Of a stretch of 64,000 nucleotides of DNA, positions 27,207 through 36,201 are shown piece after piece (position 1 is the stretch's first letter; every line of letters begins with the position of its first letter). The notes under the pieces are model-generated. The model was given only the letters and a program-made list of their open reading frames with translations. It was not told where the DNA came from and searched no databases. Origin of the DNA: an uncultured Erythrobacter sp. (lineage in GTDB: Bacteria > Pseudomonadota > Alphaproteobacteria > Sphingomonadales > Sphingomonadaceae); assembly GCA_947494705.1 (NCBI GenBank), contig CANLVN010000002.1, positions 916,508-980,507 of the forward strand. Reading direction: 5' to 3'. A program made the translations under genes and the position numbers.

Positions 27207-27773
27207 ATGCTGGAACTGCTGGCTTCGGAAAACAGAGCTTTTGTTCAGGACCTGCTCGCCTGGAGCGTTTGCATTGCGGCGCTGATCTGGGGAGCAGGTC
27301 CGGAACGGGCCGTTGCAGCGATCTGGCTGATCTTCTTCGAAGTCCTGACGGACTGGCTCTGGGCCGACTCGGTCGCGTACCGCTATTACGATATCGACGT
27401 TTTCCTGGCATCCATCGACCTGCTCGCGGGATGCGCCTGGATCACCGTGGCCCTCTATGCCAACCGCAATTACCCGTTGTGCATTGCGGCCATGCAATTG
27501 CTTTCCATGACGGCGCATCTGGCCAAGGGTCTGGTCGAAACGATCTCCACCATCGCCTACGCTTTCATGGTGGTTGCGCCCGGTTGGTTTCAACTCCTGT
27601 TCCTGGCTGTCGGTTTGAGCCGCCACATCCTCAGGAAACGGCGTTTCGGCCCCTACCGCGAATGGCGCAGGGTCAAATCGCCGCAGGGATCATTTTCGAA
27701 GGCGTTCGGGGCAGAAACCAGCAAAGACTGGCTGTCGAAGGGAAGCGCAAGCTGGAGAGATACTTTCAAATGA
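27207..27773 (+). CDS. Multi-pass membrane protein, unknown
   Basis: A 188-residue protein with four or so hydrophobic helices and a basic C-terminal tail (RKRRFGPYREWRRVK). The ATG at 27207 is preceded by a TTG one codon earlier. Its stop overlaps the JAMM gene start as ATGA, so the two are coupled. No family assigned. Confidence 0.6.
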   Translation: MLELLASENRAFVQDLLAWSVCIAALIWGAGPERAVAAIWLIFFEVLTDWLWADSVAYRYYDIDVFLASIDLLAGCAWITVALYANRNYPLCIAAMQLLSMTAHLAKGLVETISTIAYAFMVVAPGWFQLLFLAVGLSRHILRKRRFGPYREWRRVKSPQGSFSKAFGAETSKDWLSKGSASWRDTFK

Positions 27774-28189
27774 ACGCTCCATTTCAACGAGTGGTGCCGG
27801 CCCCGAAGCCTTCGGGCCAGCGCCAACAAGCTGTTATCGATTTCTTGCGCGCCATGGTGGTGGGTGAACATGGCACGATCGAACGGCTCCACTCGCTCTT
27901 TCTCGACGAGAGTGGCAATTACGTCGGCGACGCGTCTCTGGGTCATGGAGCCCGCAGTGCTTTATCGCTGCGCATGAGGGAATTGTTCGGCAGGGCGCTC
28001 AGCATGAATGCCAAAGGCATGGTCATTGCGCATAACCATCCGTCGGGCTTTTGCCGACCCAGCCAGAGCGATATAATTGCGACGCACCGCATCCGCTCCA
28101 TCGCCGAAACTCTCGACGTCGAACTCGTCGACCATCTTATTTTCACGCGCGACACGGTCTATTCGATGCGCGCAGGGGGCAATCTTTGA
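27770..28189 (+). CDS. RadC-like JAMM (JAB1/MPN) domain protein lacking the HhH domain
   Basis: A 139-residue protein with the full JAMM metalloprotease signature: Glu in RELFGRAL, then H-x-H-x7-S-x2-D in HNHPSGFCRPSQSD. This is the C-terminal domain of RadC family proteins, without the N-terminal helix-hairpin-helix part and shorter than normal (about 225 residues). RadC roles are unresolved; JAMM domains hydrolyse isopeptide or other bonds. Coupled to both neighbours by overlapping start and stop codons. Confidence 0.82.
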   Translation: MNAPFQRVVPAPKPSGQRQQAVIDFLRAMVVGEHGTIERLHSLFLDESGNYVGDASLGHGARSALSLRMRELFGRALSMNAKGMVIAHNHPSGFCRPSQSDIIATHRIRSIAETLDVELVDHLIFTRDTVYSMRAGGNL

Positions 28190-28569
28190 TGCCTGGTCGC
28201 AAATCCCCTCTCTTTCCCGACAGCGACACGATGATCCCCAGGTTCCGGGAGGCGGGCGACCTGACGCTCGACCTGCTTCATCGAGATGGCCGGGTCGACG
28301 ATCGGTGGCTGGGCTTTCATCCACGCGAGTTCGAGTTGCTCTGGCGCCTTGCTGAACAACCTGGCCAGCGCATGACCCGCCGTGAGCTCTTGCGCGATGT
28401 CTTGCGGATCGAACACGAACCGGAAACGAACAGCGTCGCCGTGCACGTTGCGCGCGTGCGTTCCAAGCTGGAGCCTTTCGGGCTTTCGACGATCCTGGCG
28501 ACACATCCCGATGGCGGGTACTATCTCAATCCTCCCTCGACCAACCTGCACTTCCTTCAGAACCACTAG
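28189..28569 (+). CDS. OmpR/PhoB-type winged-helix DNA-binding protein without receiver
   Basis: A 126-residue protein whose middle and end match the transcriptional-regulator C-terminal wHTH (FELLWRLAEQPGQRMTRRELLRDVL ... NSVAVHVARVRSKLEPFGLSTILATHPDGGYYL). No receiver domain. The ATG at 28189 overlaps the JAMM stop (TGATG). It probably regulates this small cluster or responds to it; nothing shows the signal. Confidence 0.82.
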   Translation: MPGRKSPLFPDSDTMIPRFREAGDLTLDLLHRDGRVDDRWLGFHPREFELLWRLAEQPGQRMTRRELLRDVLRIEHEPETNSVAVHVARVRSKLEPFGLSTILATHPDGGYYLNPPSTNLHFLQNH

Positions 28570-28634
28570 CGTCTGGACAGGCGTGCGGCCATCGGCCACC
28601 TTTGGGAAGAAAACAGATCCAGGGGAAGATATTC

Positions 28635-29453
28635 ATGTCGCAGAACCAGCTCATGTCAGACAACCAGCGCCTTTCGATCGAACTCGGCGAAGATGGCGTC
28701 GCACAAGTGCGTCTGACACGCGCGGACAAGATGAATGCGCTTGATCCGCAGATGTTCGAGGCGATCATCGAGGCAGGCAGCGTGCTCGGGGATGCGAAGG
28801 GCTTGCGCGCAGTAGTCTTGTCAGGCGAGGGACGATCCTTTTGCGCCGGGCTCGACACGTCCAGTTTCGGGCGACAGCCCAGCTCCGCAGAGCCGGATCT
28901 CACCGAGCGCACCTATGGCAATTCAAACAAGTTCCAGCAGGTCGCGACACAGTGGCGAAAACTGCCAGTGCCGGTGATCGCGGCGGTGCACGGCGTGTGT
29001 TTCGGCGGCGGCCTGCAGATCGCCAGCGGAGCGGATATCCGCATCGTCCATCCCGAAGCGCGCATGGCGATCATGGAGCTCAAATGGGGCCTTGTGCCGG
29101 ATATGGGCGGATATGCGCTGTGGCGCGGGCTGGTGCGCGACGATGTGCTGCGCGAACTGATCTACACGAATCGTGAATTCTCGGGCGAGGAAGCCGAGAA
29201 GCTGGGCCTTGCGACCTATCTCGACGAAGACCCGCTCACCCGCGCGACCGCGATCGCCACCGAAATTGCCAATCGCAATCCCCATGCCATCCGCGCTGCC
29301 AAGCGTCTTCAGGCGGGCATGATGGACCGCGACACCGACGCGATCCTGCTCGAGGAAAGCATCGAACAGCACGCGATCATGCGCACCAAGAACCAGATGG
29401 AAGCGGTCATGGCAGGCATGCAAAAGCGCGCGCCCAAGTTCGAGGACGTATAG
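28635..29453 (+). CDS. Enoyl-CoA hydratase/isomerase (crotonase family)
   Basis: A 272-residue crotonase with the oxyanion-hole segments SGEGRSFCAGLDTSSF and VHGVCFGGGLQIASGADIRI. The two Glu typical of hydratases are not both obvious, so isomerase or hydrolase activity is equally possible. The start at 28635 gives MSQNQL; an ATG 33 bases upstream is also in frame. Convergent with a thioesterase gene, suggesting fatty-acid metabolism. Confidence 0.88.
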   Translation: MSQNQLMSDNQRLSIELGEDGVAQVRLTRADKMNALDPQMFEAIIEAGSVLGDAKGLRAVVLSGEGRSFCAGLDTSSFGRQPSSAEPDLTERTYGNSNKFQQVATQWRKLPVPVIAAVHGVCFGGGLQIASGADIRIVHPEARMAIMELKWGLVPDMGGYALWRGLVRDDVLRELIYTNREFSGEEAEKLGLATYLDEDPLTRATAIATEIANRNPHAIRAAKRLQAGMMDRDTDAILLEESIEQHAIMRTKNQMEAVMAGMQKRAPKFEDV

Positions 29454-29455
29454 GC

Positions 29456-30235
29456 CTAGCCGAACACCGCGACGCATTGCAGGCCGTCGAGCACCTGGCG
29501 TCCCTCGACATCCCACATCCGCAGACGCTCCGAAGACAGGCCGTGATCTGCGTGCTGGCTGGAATTCTCTGCCAGATACCACCCGCCATCCGACTGCGAT
29601 GCGGGCTCCAGTACGTTGAAGGACCAGTTGATTGAACTGATCGGTCCTACGCGATCCATGATCCGCATCGCGCCCGGCGGCATGACGTCTCCCATGAGAA
29701 CTAGCTTGCTGACCGGATCGAGCGCGTGGTCCTCAGTGAGGCGTGCCCAGCGGCGCACGGTTGCACCGTGGTCCTCGCCTTTCTCCTGGCCATGACGAAG
29801 CTCGAAATTGTTCTGGATGAAGCTGGGCCCCTGGCCTTTCATCGCCGCCGCGCATTCTTCGGGAGGTCCCGGCCATTCCTCCGGAGGAGACGAAGCGCGC
29901 ACGGCATTGGGCTCGCGCTCCGCAGCGAAAAGCCAGAACGCGGTCAGCGCGACGCCCTTCTCGTTATGGATCTCGCTGCGCACCTGGGTCACGTTGCGCC
30001 CCTGGCGTACGATCTCGGCAGAGAGAGTGACCTGCTCACCAACCGGTGCGACGAAGCCGATTTGCGCGGCGCGCAAAGGGGGCAGGTCGGGAAAGGCGCG
30101 CATCGCCATCGTGTACGCGATCAGCGAGGAGGCGCCACCATACATGGTGCGGCCCTGCATCCAGTCTGAGGCATGGTCGAGCCGGACGGTGGCCGGTTCG
30201 CCCGTAATGGGTTCGATAAGGCTGGCAATGGTCAT
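29456..30235 (-). CDS. TesB-like acyl-CoA thioesterase (double hot-dog)
   Basis: A 259-residue protein with two hot-dog halves: an N-terminal half (WMQGRTMYGGASSLIAYTMAM, typical of the thioesterase-like superfamily) and a C-terminal half ending WYLAENSSQHADHGLSSERLRMWDVEGRQV. The Asp near LMGDVMPPGAM is placed like the TesB catalytic Asp. Start ATG at 30235 (MTIASL). Ends three bases from the crotonase gene. Confidence 0.82.
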   Translation of the reverse strand: MTIASLIEPITGEPATVRLDHASDWMQGRTMYGGASSLIAYTMAMRAFPDLPPLRAAQIGFVAPVGEQVTLSAEIVRQGRNVTQVRSEIHNEKGVALTAFWLFAAEREPNAVRASSPPEEWPGPPEECAAAMKGQGPSFIQNNFELRHGQEKGEDHGATVRRWARLTEDHALDPVSKLVLMGDVMPPGAMRIMDRVGPISSINWSFNVLEPASQSDGGWYLAENSSQHADHGLSSERLRMWDVEGRQVLDGLQCVAVFG

Positions 30236-30412
30236 GGAATGGCTGTGTGCCGACTTGAGCACGTCCGGTCCAGAGTGACGTTGCGTAAGGCTGCGCCACT
30301 GCTGTGTGCTTTCGCAAAAATGCGCGATTGTCGTGTGGGCAGCGAAAGCTGCATTGCCTTTGAGCCGACGAATCGCTAGTGCCCCGCTTCCTCCCGTTGA
30401 AACGGGCGGCTC

Positions 30413-30486
30413 GGCCCGATGGCGGAGTGGTTACGCAGAGGACTGCAAATCCTTGCACGCCGGTTCGATTCCGGCTCGGGCCTCCA
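30413..30486 (+). tRNA. tRNA-Cys (anticodon GCA)
   Basis: Acceptor stem GGCCCGA/TCGGGCC, anticodon loop ACTGCAAAT giving GCA, T-arm CCGGTTCGATTCCGG, and encoded CCA at 30484-30486. Confidence 0.97.
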
Positions 30487-30519
30487 CACTGCCTGCACGA
30501 TCGCGTGCAGAACATGAGT

Positions 30520-30595
30520 GCCGCTTTAGCTCAGTTGGTAGAGCACATCATTCGTAATGATGGGGTCAGAGGTTCGAATCCTCTAAGCGGCACCA
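30520..30595 (+). tRNA. tRNA-Thr (anticodon CGT), integration target
   Basis: Acceptor stem GCCGCTT/AAGCGGC, anticodon loop TTCGTAA giving CGT (codon ACG), T-arm AGAGG-TTCGAAT-CCTCT, encoded CCA to 30595. The 3' half (30551-30595) recurs as a 45-base fragment at 48061-48105, marking this gene as the attachment site of the island. Confidence 0.97.
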
Positions 30596-30751
30596 CCTCT
30601 TTCAGAAGCATCGAAGAGCGCATTGAAGCGAAAGGCCCTTTGGCTGGTCCCGGCTTTGGGTCCTGTTTGGGGCGCGTTCGGTGGGAAACCGGGCCACGCC
30701 CACGCAGCGACTGATCCAGTAGGCTAGGCCCTAATGACCGAAACTGGGCCG
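30596..30751 (+). repeat. Left flank repeat downstream of intact tRNA-Thr
   Basis: This segment matches the sequence after the right-hand tRNA relic (48106-48256). Both contain CTG-R-TCCAGT-W-GGC-Y-AGGC and end in CGAAACTGGGCCG, which lies 144 bases past the CCA here and 139 past it on the right. Identity is moderate, so the two are diverged homologues, not a recent target duplication. Confidence 0.7.
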
Positions 30752-30835
30752 GAAGCGGGCTGTCCGCTCTTGAATTCACCTTCGGCAAAATAGACATTCG
30801 CGGGGCCATAAGCCGGTGTGAGGCGTTGCTATAAT

Positions 30836-31627
30836 ATGACCATGCACCATACGCGCACGGGGCGCGGAAAACCCCTTCTCCTTGTCCACGGGCTGGGGGC
30901 TACCTCTCGTTCGTGGGACACGATCTCGCCTGCGCTTTCTCAAGCCAGGGAGGTTATTGCCGTAGATCTGCCTGGTCATGGGCAGACGCCCGAAGAGAAC
31001 GACAGCGGCACGTTTGCAGGACTCGCGCGCAGTCTGGATGACTGGCTTAGCGCGGAAAGTCTCACAGGTATCGACATGGTTGGAAGCTCCTTGGGAGCTC
31101 GCCTGGTGCTCGAGATGGCGCGGCGCGGCCACTCGGGCGCGGTTGTCGCACTGGACCCGGGCGGTTTTTGGCAGGGGTGGGAGCGGACTTTCTTCAAGAC
31201 CACGATAACGCCTTCGGTTGCACTGGTTCGCGCACTGCGACCGGCGCTTGCTGCCATCACCGGAAATGTCGCAGGACGGACCGCACTCATGGCCCAGCTT
31301 TCTGCAAGGCCGTGGGCGCTCGATCCGGCATTCGTCGCACGTGAACTGAAGTCGTTGGCGAATACGCGCACCGTCAATTCGCTTGTGAAGGACCTCGCCA
31401 ATGGCGCAATGCAAGAGGGCCCTGCGGCGACGGATGCGCCCGTTGTCATCGGCTGGGGACGCAAGGATCGGCTGTGTTTACCGCAGCAGGCGGACCGCGC
31501 GATGAAAGCCTTCCCTCAAGCAACGCTGCACTGGTTCGAACGTAGCGGACACTTCCCGATGTGGGATCGGCCAGACGAGACCGTTCGCGTGATACTGGCT
31601 GCAACGAGCACCGCGGCACCGGAATAA
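30836..31627 (+). CDS. Alpha/beta hydrolase
   Basis: A 263-residue alpha/beta-hydrolase: oxyanion-hole HGLGATSRSW near the start, nucleophile elbow GSSLGA, acid in GRKDRL and a C-terminal His in RSGHFPMW. Substrate unknown. The magnesium-chelatase-associated hydrolase BchO is of this superfamily, but I see no specific feature that makes this BchO. First gene inside the left end of the island; start ATG at 30836. Confidence 0.82.
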   Translation: MTMHHTRTGRGKPLLLVHGLGATSRSWDTISPALSQAREVIAVDLPGHGQTPEENDSGTFAGLARSLDDWLSAESLTGIDMVGSSLGARLVLEMARRGHSGAVVALDPGGFWQGWERTFFKTTITPSVALVRALRPALAAITGNVAGRTALMAQLSARPWALDPAFVARELKSLANTRTVNSLVKDLANGAMQEGPAATDAPVVIGWGRKDRLCLPQQADRAMKAFPQATLHWFERSGHFPMWDRPDETVRVILAATSTAAPE

Positions 31628-32034
31628 AGCTACAATTGGGCGATTAGCAAGACGAGAGCTGACGCAGGGCTTGCGGCCCCATTGTAACGTCCTTCGTTGG
31701 GCCGGGAGCCGATGGTCCGCTCTTGGCCAGCTTACCGCTGCAAGCTGCCTTTTGCGGAGCACCGGAGCACCCCCATTCTGCAGACTTTGTAAGCCACAAA
31801 TCGCTGGGATGAACCGCAAAGCCGGTCTGAAATGTACACCGCGCGGCGATCATCAAAAAGCTGCGACGCGTTCGAGGATGCGCACTTGCTCGAGCTTGCT
31901 CAGAGGCTGTCATGCATCCTCGGGCCTGGCCGCCACCTTTTCGGTTGCAAGATGATGCGCGCCGTGCAACGTATTATCCTGTTGACACTTTGTTGTGTCA
32001 TGTATGTTTGACGACCAGAGGGAGCCCGGCCACC
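31628..32034 (+). promoter_or_regulatory. puf promoter region; no pufBA genes
   Basis: No antenna gene or other credible ORF is in this 407-base gap, except a possible 19-codon leader at 31952-32011. Near pufL lie a perfect inverted repeat TGACAC-N6-GTGTCA (31983-32000) and an overlapping TGTC-N10-GACG (31996-32013), one base off the PpsR/CrtJ consensus TGTC-N10-GACA. A TTGACA-like -35 is embedded in the repeat. GGGAG lies before the pufL GTG. Confidence 0.5.
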
Positions 32035-32883
32035 GTGTCGATGCTCAGTTTCGAACGGAAGTACCGTGTGGCCGGCGGCACGCTGGTCGGCGGAGACCTA
32101 TTCGATTTCTGGGTCGGCCCGTTTTATGTGGGCTTCTTCGGCGTCACCACCGCGATCTTCGCCACGCTGGGCACCGCGCTGATCGTCTACGGCGCGGCGA
32201 TCGGCGATACGTGGAACATCTGGCAGATCGACATCGCCCCGCCCGCGATCGAATACGGCCTCGGCCTCGCCCCGCTTCGCGAGGGCGGCCTGTGGCAGAT
32301 CATCACGGTCTGCGCGATCGGAGCATTCGTTTCATGGGCGCTGCGGCAGGTCGAGATCGCGCGCAAGCTGGGCATGGGGTTTCACATCCCGATTGCGTTT
32401 TCCTTCGCGATCTTCGCCTATCTTAGCCTCGAGGTTTTCCGCCCGATCATGCTCGGGGCATGGGGGCACGCCTTCCCCTACGGCATTTTCAGTCACCTCG
32501 ATTGGGTCTCCAACGTCGGCTACCAGGGGCTGCATTTCCACTACAACCCGGCGCACATGCTGGCGGTGACGTGTTTCTTCGGCACCACGCTGATGCTTGC
32601 GATGCATGGCGGCGTCATCCTTTCGGCGGTCAACCCGCCCGAGGGGGAGGAGGTCAAGCACGGCCAGCACGAAAACCAGTATTTCCGCGACACCATCGTC
32701 TATTCGATCGGCCCGCTCGGCATCCACCGGCTGGGCTGGTTCGCCGCAATGAATGCGGGGCTGTGGAGCGCTGTCTGCATCCTGATCAGCGGGCCCTTCT
32801 GGGTCGGCGGCTGGCCTTACTGGTACGACTGGTATCTGCAGCTGCCCTTCTGGAACGACATGGGCCTGGGAGGGCTGGGCTGA
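32035..32883 (+). CDS. pufL: Photosynthetic reaction centre L subunit
   Basis: Core membrane subunit of the type II (quinone) bacterial reaction centre, 282 residues with five transmembrane helices. The start [10 protein letters not shown] and the ligand-bearing segments match characterised PufL: HLDW (accessory chlorophyll), HYNPAHM (special pair), MHGG and GIHRLG (non-haem iron histidines). The GTG at 32035 precedes an in-frame ATG two codons later. The stop TGA overlaps the pufM ATG by one base. No pufB or pufA precedes it. Confidence 0.97.
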   Translation: MSMLSFERKYRVAGGTLVGGDLFDFWVGPFYVGFFGVTTAIFATLGTALIVYGAAIGDTWNIWQIDIAPPAIEYGLGLAPLREGGLWQIITVCAIGAFVSWALRQVEIARKLGMGFHIPIAFSFAIFAYLSLEVFRPIMLGAWGHAFPYGIFSHLDWVSNVGYQGLHFHYNPAHMLAVTCFFGTTLMLAMHGGVILSAVNPPEGEEVKHGQHENQYFRDTIVYSIGPLGIHRLGWFAAMNAGLWSAVCILISGPFWVGGWPYWYDWYLQLPFWNDMGLGGLG

Positions 32884-33944
32884 TGGCCTCTTTCCATAGC
32901 CTCTATTCGCAAATCCAGATCCACGGACCCTACGACGAAGGCATTCCACTGGAAGGCAACGATTCGCCGCGCGTGCTCTCGCCGGTGCTCAGCCGATGGA
33001 TCGGCAAGATCGGCGATCCGCAGATCGGGCCGACCTATCTGGGTGCGTGCGGCATCGCATCGCTGATTTGCGGCTTCATCGCGATCGAGATCATCGGCTT
33101 GAATTTCTGGGCCTCGGTTCACTGGAACCCGGTTGCCTTCATCGAAGGCATGGCATGGCACCGGCTCGATCCGCCGGAAGCGAAATGGGGATTCACGCCT
33201 TTCGTCCCGCTGACCGAAGGGGGCTGGTGGATCTGGGCTGGCTTCTTCCTCACTGCCTCGATCCTGCTGTGGTGGTGCCGCATGTATCTGCGGGCCAAGG
33301 CGCTGGGGATGAGCACGCATGTGGCTTGGGCCTTCGCCAGCGCGATCTTCCTCTACCTCAGCCTCGGCTTCATCCGCCCGATGCTGATGGGATCGTGGCA
33401 CGAAGCGCCGCCCTTCGGCATCATCCCGCATCTCAACTGGACCGCCAGCTTTTCGGTCCTCTACGGCAATTTCTACTATAACCCGTTCCACTGCTTCTCG
33501 ATCGTGTTTCTCTACGGATCGGTGCTGCTGTTCGCGATGCATGGGGGGACGATCCTCGCGGTTTCCCGCTTCGGCGGTGAACGTGAGACCGAGGAGATCG
33601 TCGACCGCGGCACGGCGGCGGAGCGCGGCGCGCTGTTCTGGCGCTGGACCATGGGCTTCAACGCCACCTTCGAGTCTGTCCACCGCTGGGCCTACTGGTT
33701 TGCGATCCTCACGACCTTCACCGGCGCGATCGGGATCCTCCTAACGGGAACGGTGGTCGACAACTGGTACCTGTGGGGCGTGAAATGGGGGCTCGCGCCC
33801 GAATATCCCGCGACCTACCCCGACATGACCCTCCCCCCCGAGATTGCCGAACAGGTGCGGGCGGCAAGTTCGGCGGCGAACCCCTCAACAGGTCCCGATG
33901 CTTCGCTAGAGATGCCACCCCCGGCAGGCGAGGCTGCACGATGA
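32883..33944 (+). CDS. pufM: Photosynthetic reaction centre M subunit
   Basis: Partner of PufL, 353 residues with five helices. Conserved segments include [47 protein letters not shown] (special-pair and iron ligands) and SVHRWAYW (iron His). The C-terminal tail of about 45 residues after [16 protein letters not shown] is Pro/Ala/Ser-rich; its length suits species with a tetraheme subunit. Overlaps pufC by four bases (ATGA). Confidence 0.97.
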   Translation: MASFHSLYSQIQIHGPYDEGIPLEGNDSPRVLSPVLSRWIGKIGDPQIGPTYLGACGIASLICGFIAIEIIGLNFWASVHWNPVAFIEGMAWHRLDPPEAKWGFTPFVPLTEGGWWIWAGFFLTASILLWWCRMYLRAKALGMSTHVAWAFASAIFLYLSLGFIRPMLMGSWHEAPPFGIIPHLNWTASFSVLYGNFYYNPFHCFSIVFLYGSVLLFAMHGGTILAVSRFGGERETEEIVDRGTAAERGALFWRWTMGFNATFESVHRWAYWFAILTTFTGAIGILLTGTVVDNWYLWGVKWGLAPEYPATYPDMTLPPEIAEQVRAASSAANPSTGPDASLEMPPPAGEAAR

Positions 33945-35089
33945 AACCGCTGGAACAGCGCCCCCGCTCGAGCCTGTTGGGAATCTTTGTGCTCGCGGCA
34001 GCAGTGGCGACGCTGCTGTTTGTCCTGCTCGTTCCCAAATACGATCATCCGTGGGACCCGATCGAATCGCGCGAATGGGGTTGGCGCGGGATTGCGATGA
34101 ACACCTTCACTTCCGAGCGGACCCGCAACGATCCGCTCAACATCGTGCCCGCCGCAATCGAGCCCTTCGAGCCGACCGGTGTCGCTGCGGGCGAGGTGTA
34201 CGAGAACGTCCAGGTGCTTGGCGATCTCGACGCGGCGCAGTTCGATCACATGATGCTCTCGATCACCGAGTGGGTCGCGCCCGACGAAGGCTGCAGTTAC
34301 TGCCACAAGCCCAACGCGAGTTTCGCTGCCGACGATCTCTATACCAAGCAGGTCGCGCGGCGGATGCTGGGGATGGTGCGCGACATCAATACGAATGCCC
34401 GCCATGTCGGCCAGACCGGCGTCACCTGCTACACCTGCCACCGCGGCCAGGCCGTGCCGCCCAAACACTGGTTCAAGGCTGCGGAACCCACGCCGCCCCT
34501 GGGCGGGATCGTCGGCAAGCCGCCGCCATGGAACCGGACGGCGAAGACCATGCGCGACTTCTTCCCGCGCCGGCCTTTCGAGGACTACCTGCTCGACGAC
34601 AAACCGATCACCGGGGCGCAGGCGCGCTCGGTCTCGGGAGAGGTCGCCGATCTCGCCAAGCTGGAAGACATCTATATCCTGATGATGCAGATGTCCGACG
34701 GGATGGGGGTCAACTGTACCTTCTGCCATAACAGCCGGGCATTTGCCGACTGGTCGCAGAGCACGCCCAAGCGGATCAACGCCTGGTACGGCATCCGCAT
34801 GACGCAGCGGATCAACCAGGATTACCTGACCGACATGCAGAGCCTGTTTCCGCCCGCAAGGCTGGGGCTGCTGGGCGATGTCGCCAAGGTCGATTGCGCC
34901 ACCTGCCACAACGGCATGTCGCGCCCGCTGGGCGGGGCGCCAATGGCGGCCATCTACGAGGGCCTGCACGGTCCCGACGGCGTTCGACCCATCCAGCGCG
35001 AAACCGCGTTCGAAACGCGCAAGGCTCGTCAGGCGACGATCAGCGCGCCGCCACCCGATCCGGCGGGTCTCGAACAAAACAGCAAGTAG
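33941..35089 (+). CDS. pufC: Reaction-centre tetraheme cytochrome c subunit
   Basis: Re-reduces the special pair on the periplasmic side. The 382-residue protein has an N-terminal hydrophobic segment ([20 protein letters not shown]) and four c-haem motifs in order: CSYCH, CYTCH, CTFCH and CATCH, each with nearby methionine or histidine axial ligands. No lipobox Cys is visible, so the uncleaved helix probably anchors it. Its stop faces puhC, whose stop is six bases away. Confidence 0.96.
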   Translation: MKPLEQRPRSSLLGIFVLAAAVATLLFVLLVPKYDHPWDPIESREWGWRGIAMNTFTSERTRNDPLNIVPAAIEPFEPTGVAAGEVYENVQVLGDLDAAQFDHMMLSITEWVAPDEGCSYCHKPNASFAADDLYTKQVARRMLGMVRDINTNARHVGQTGVTCYTCHRGQAVPPKHWFKAAEPTPPLGGIVGKPPPWNRTAKTMRDFFPRRPFEDYLLDDKPITGAQARSVSGEVADLAKLEDIYILMMQMSDGMGVNCTFCHNSRAFADWSQSTPKRINAWYGIRMTQRINQDYLTDMQSLFPPARLGLLGDVAKVDCATCHNGMSRPLGGAPMAAIYEGLHGPDGVRPIQRETAFETRKARQATISAPPPDPAGLEQNSK

Positions 35090-35095
35090 GAGGGG

Positions 35096-35533
35096 CTAGC
35101 CCGTGGTGGTGTCGAGATAGCGGGCGAAGGCCCTCGCGCTCGCCTGTCCGAAGCCCTGAAGCTTGACCGTGCGCCCGGTGTCGGGATCGGCCAGCTCGAT
35201 GTGCCCGGCATCGTCGCGCTGGACCAGCAGGCGAAACTCTTGCGCCACTTCCCGGTCGTCGCGCTGCATGGCGAGAGCACGCACCGCGGCCATTGTGAAA
35301 GTGTCCCCCTCGATAACGAGGTGCGCGATGGGCTCGCGCTGCGCGCTCAGCACCATCATTTCGCCGTCGGGAAGCGGTTCGAAGATCAGCATGCGGCGGT
35401 CCTGCGCCTGCGCGGTCTCGACGGTCAGGCGGCCGACATCGTAGTGGCGCGCGGTGGTGATCGCGGTCATGGTAAGACTGATCAGGATCGCTGCACCGAC
35501 CAGCGCGCCGCGCGGGACGGTAATGTCAGACAT
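35096..35533 (-). CDS. puhC: Photosynthetic complex assembly protein PuhC
   Basis: A 145-residue single-helix membrane protein (GALVGAAILISLTMTAIT near 8-25) with a periplasmic domain. The position after puhA and puhB, the size and FEPLPDGEMMVL/ALAMQRDDREV segments match PuhC, needed for assembly or organisation of the reaction-centre/LH1 complex. Start ATG at 35533, overlapping the puhB end by eight bases. Confidence 0.85.
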   Translation of the reverse strand: MSDITVPRGALVGAAILISLTMTAITTARHYDVGRLTVETAQAQDRRMLIFEPLPDGEMMVLSAQREPIAHLVIEGDTFTMAAVRALAMQRDDREVAQEFRLLVQRDDAGHIELADPDTGRTVKLQGFGQASARAFARYLDTTTG

Positions 35534-36188
35534 GCTGCTGTGTCCGGCCGTTCGCAGGAACGCTCGCGACTGCAGCCTCTTCTTCACGCGTCGGCTTGTA
35601 CCGGATACCGGGTGCTGCTTGCATGATCGCATCAACCAGGATCCCTCCAACCGGGCTGTCGATCGGGAGGCCGCGCATCATGGGGACCGGATGGGCGAAC
35701 TGCAGGCCGCGTGCGTGGGGCCAGAGGGCAAACCAGGCAATCTTATTCGGACGGCGAAGCTTTAGCGCAATGTCCAGAGCGCGTGCGCGCTCGCGCGCGG
35801 ACACGTCTGCAATCAGGGCCAACGGGATGTTGACGGTGCGGGTGAAAGCAACCCCCACCTGCAAGACCACGCGCCTGTCGGTGACGATATAGGTCGATGT
35901 CCGCGCGAGCAGCACCGCGCTCGCAAACACCGCGAGCGCCACCGGCAACGCCAAGGGCAGGAGCAGGAGCGGGCTGAACACGACTTGCGCGAGGCTCCCC
36001 CCCGCCCGCGCGGTCGCGAGGATCGGGAGTAGCGCAAATACCGCGAAATAGGCGCTCAGCAACGGCCAGCGGAACAGGTAGCGCAGCAGCGCGGCGCGTT
36101 GCGGGTTGCCATGCCAAAGCACGCGCTCGCCATCGGGCAGTGGGCCGGGCAGGCCGAGCGCAATGGCGATGGGTTCCTCGCTCGTCAC
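35526..36188 (-). CDS. puhB: Photosynthetic complex assembly protein PuhB
   Basis: A 220-residue protein with two hydrophobic helices (about 30-95) and a soluble C-terminal PH-like domain (STYIVTDRRVVLQVG), as in PuhB, a reaction-centre assembly factor. The start is the GTG at 36188; puhA ends 13 bases before it, and puhC overlaps its end, so the three form one unit. Confidence 0.87.
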   Translation of the reverse strand: MTSEEPIAIALGLPGPLPDGERVLWHGNPQRAALLRYLFRWPLLSAYFAVFALLPILATARAGGSLAQVVFSPLLLLPLALPVALAVFASAVLLARTSTYIVTDRRVVLQVGVAFTRTVNIPLALIADVSARERARALDIALKLRRPNKIAWFALWPHARGLQFAHPVPMMRGLPIDSPVGGILVDAIMQAAPGIRYKPTREEEAAVASVPANGRTQQHV

Positions 36189-36201
36189 GCCGGCCCGCTG
36201 G

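Noticed and set aside
30836-31627. The alpha/beta hydrolase as bchO
   Set aside because: Only general superfamily motifs are visible and no other bch gene is near.
31952-32011. A 19-codon frame just before pufL as a pufX, pufQ or antenna gene
   Set aside because: It lacks antenna histidines and family length; it overlaps the regulatory dyad and is probably chance.
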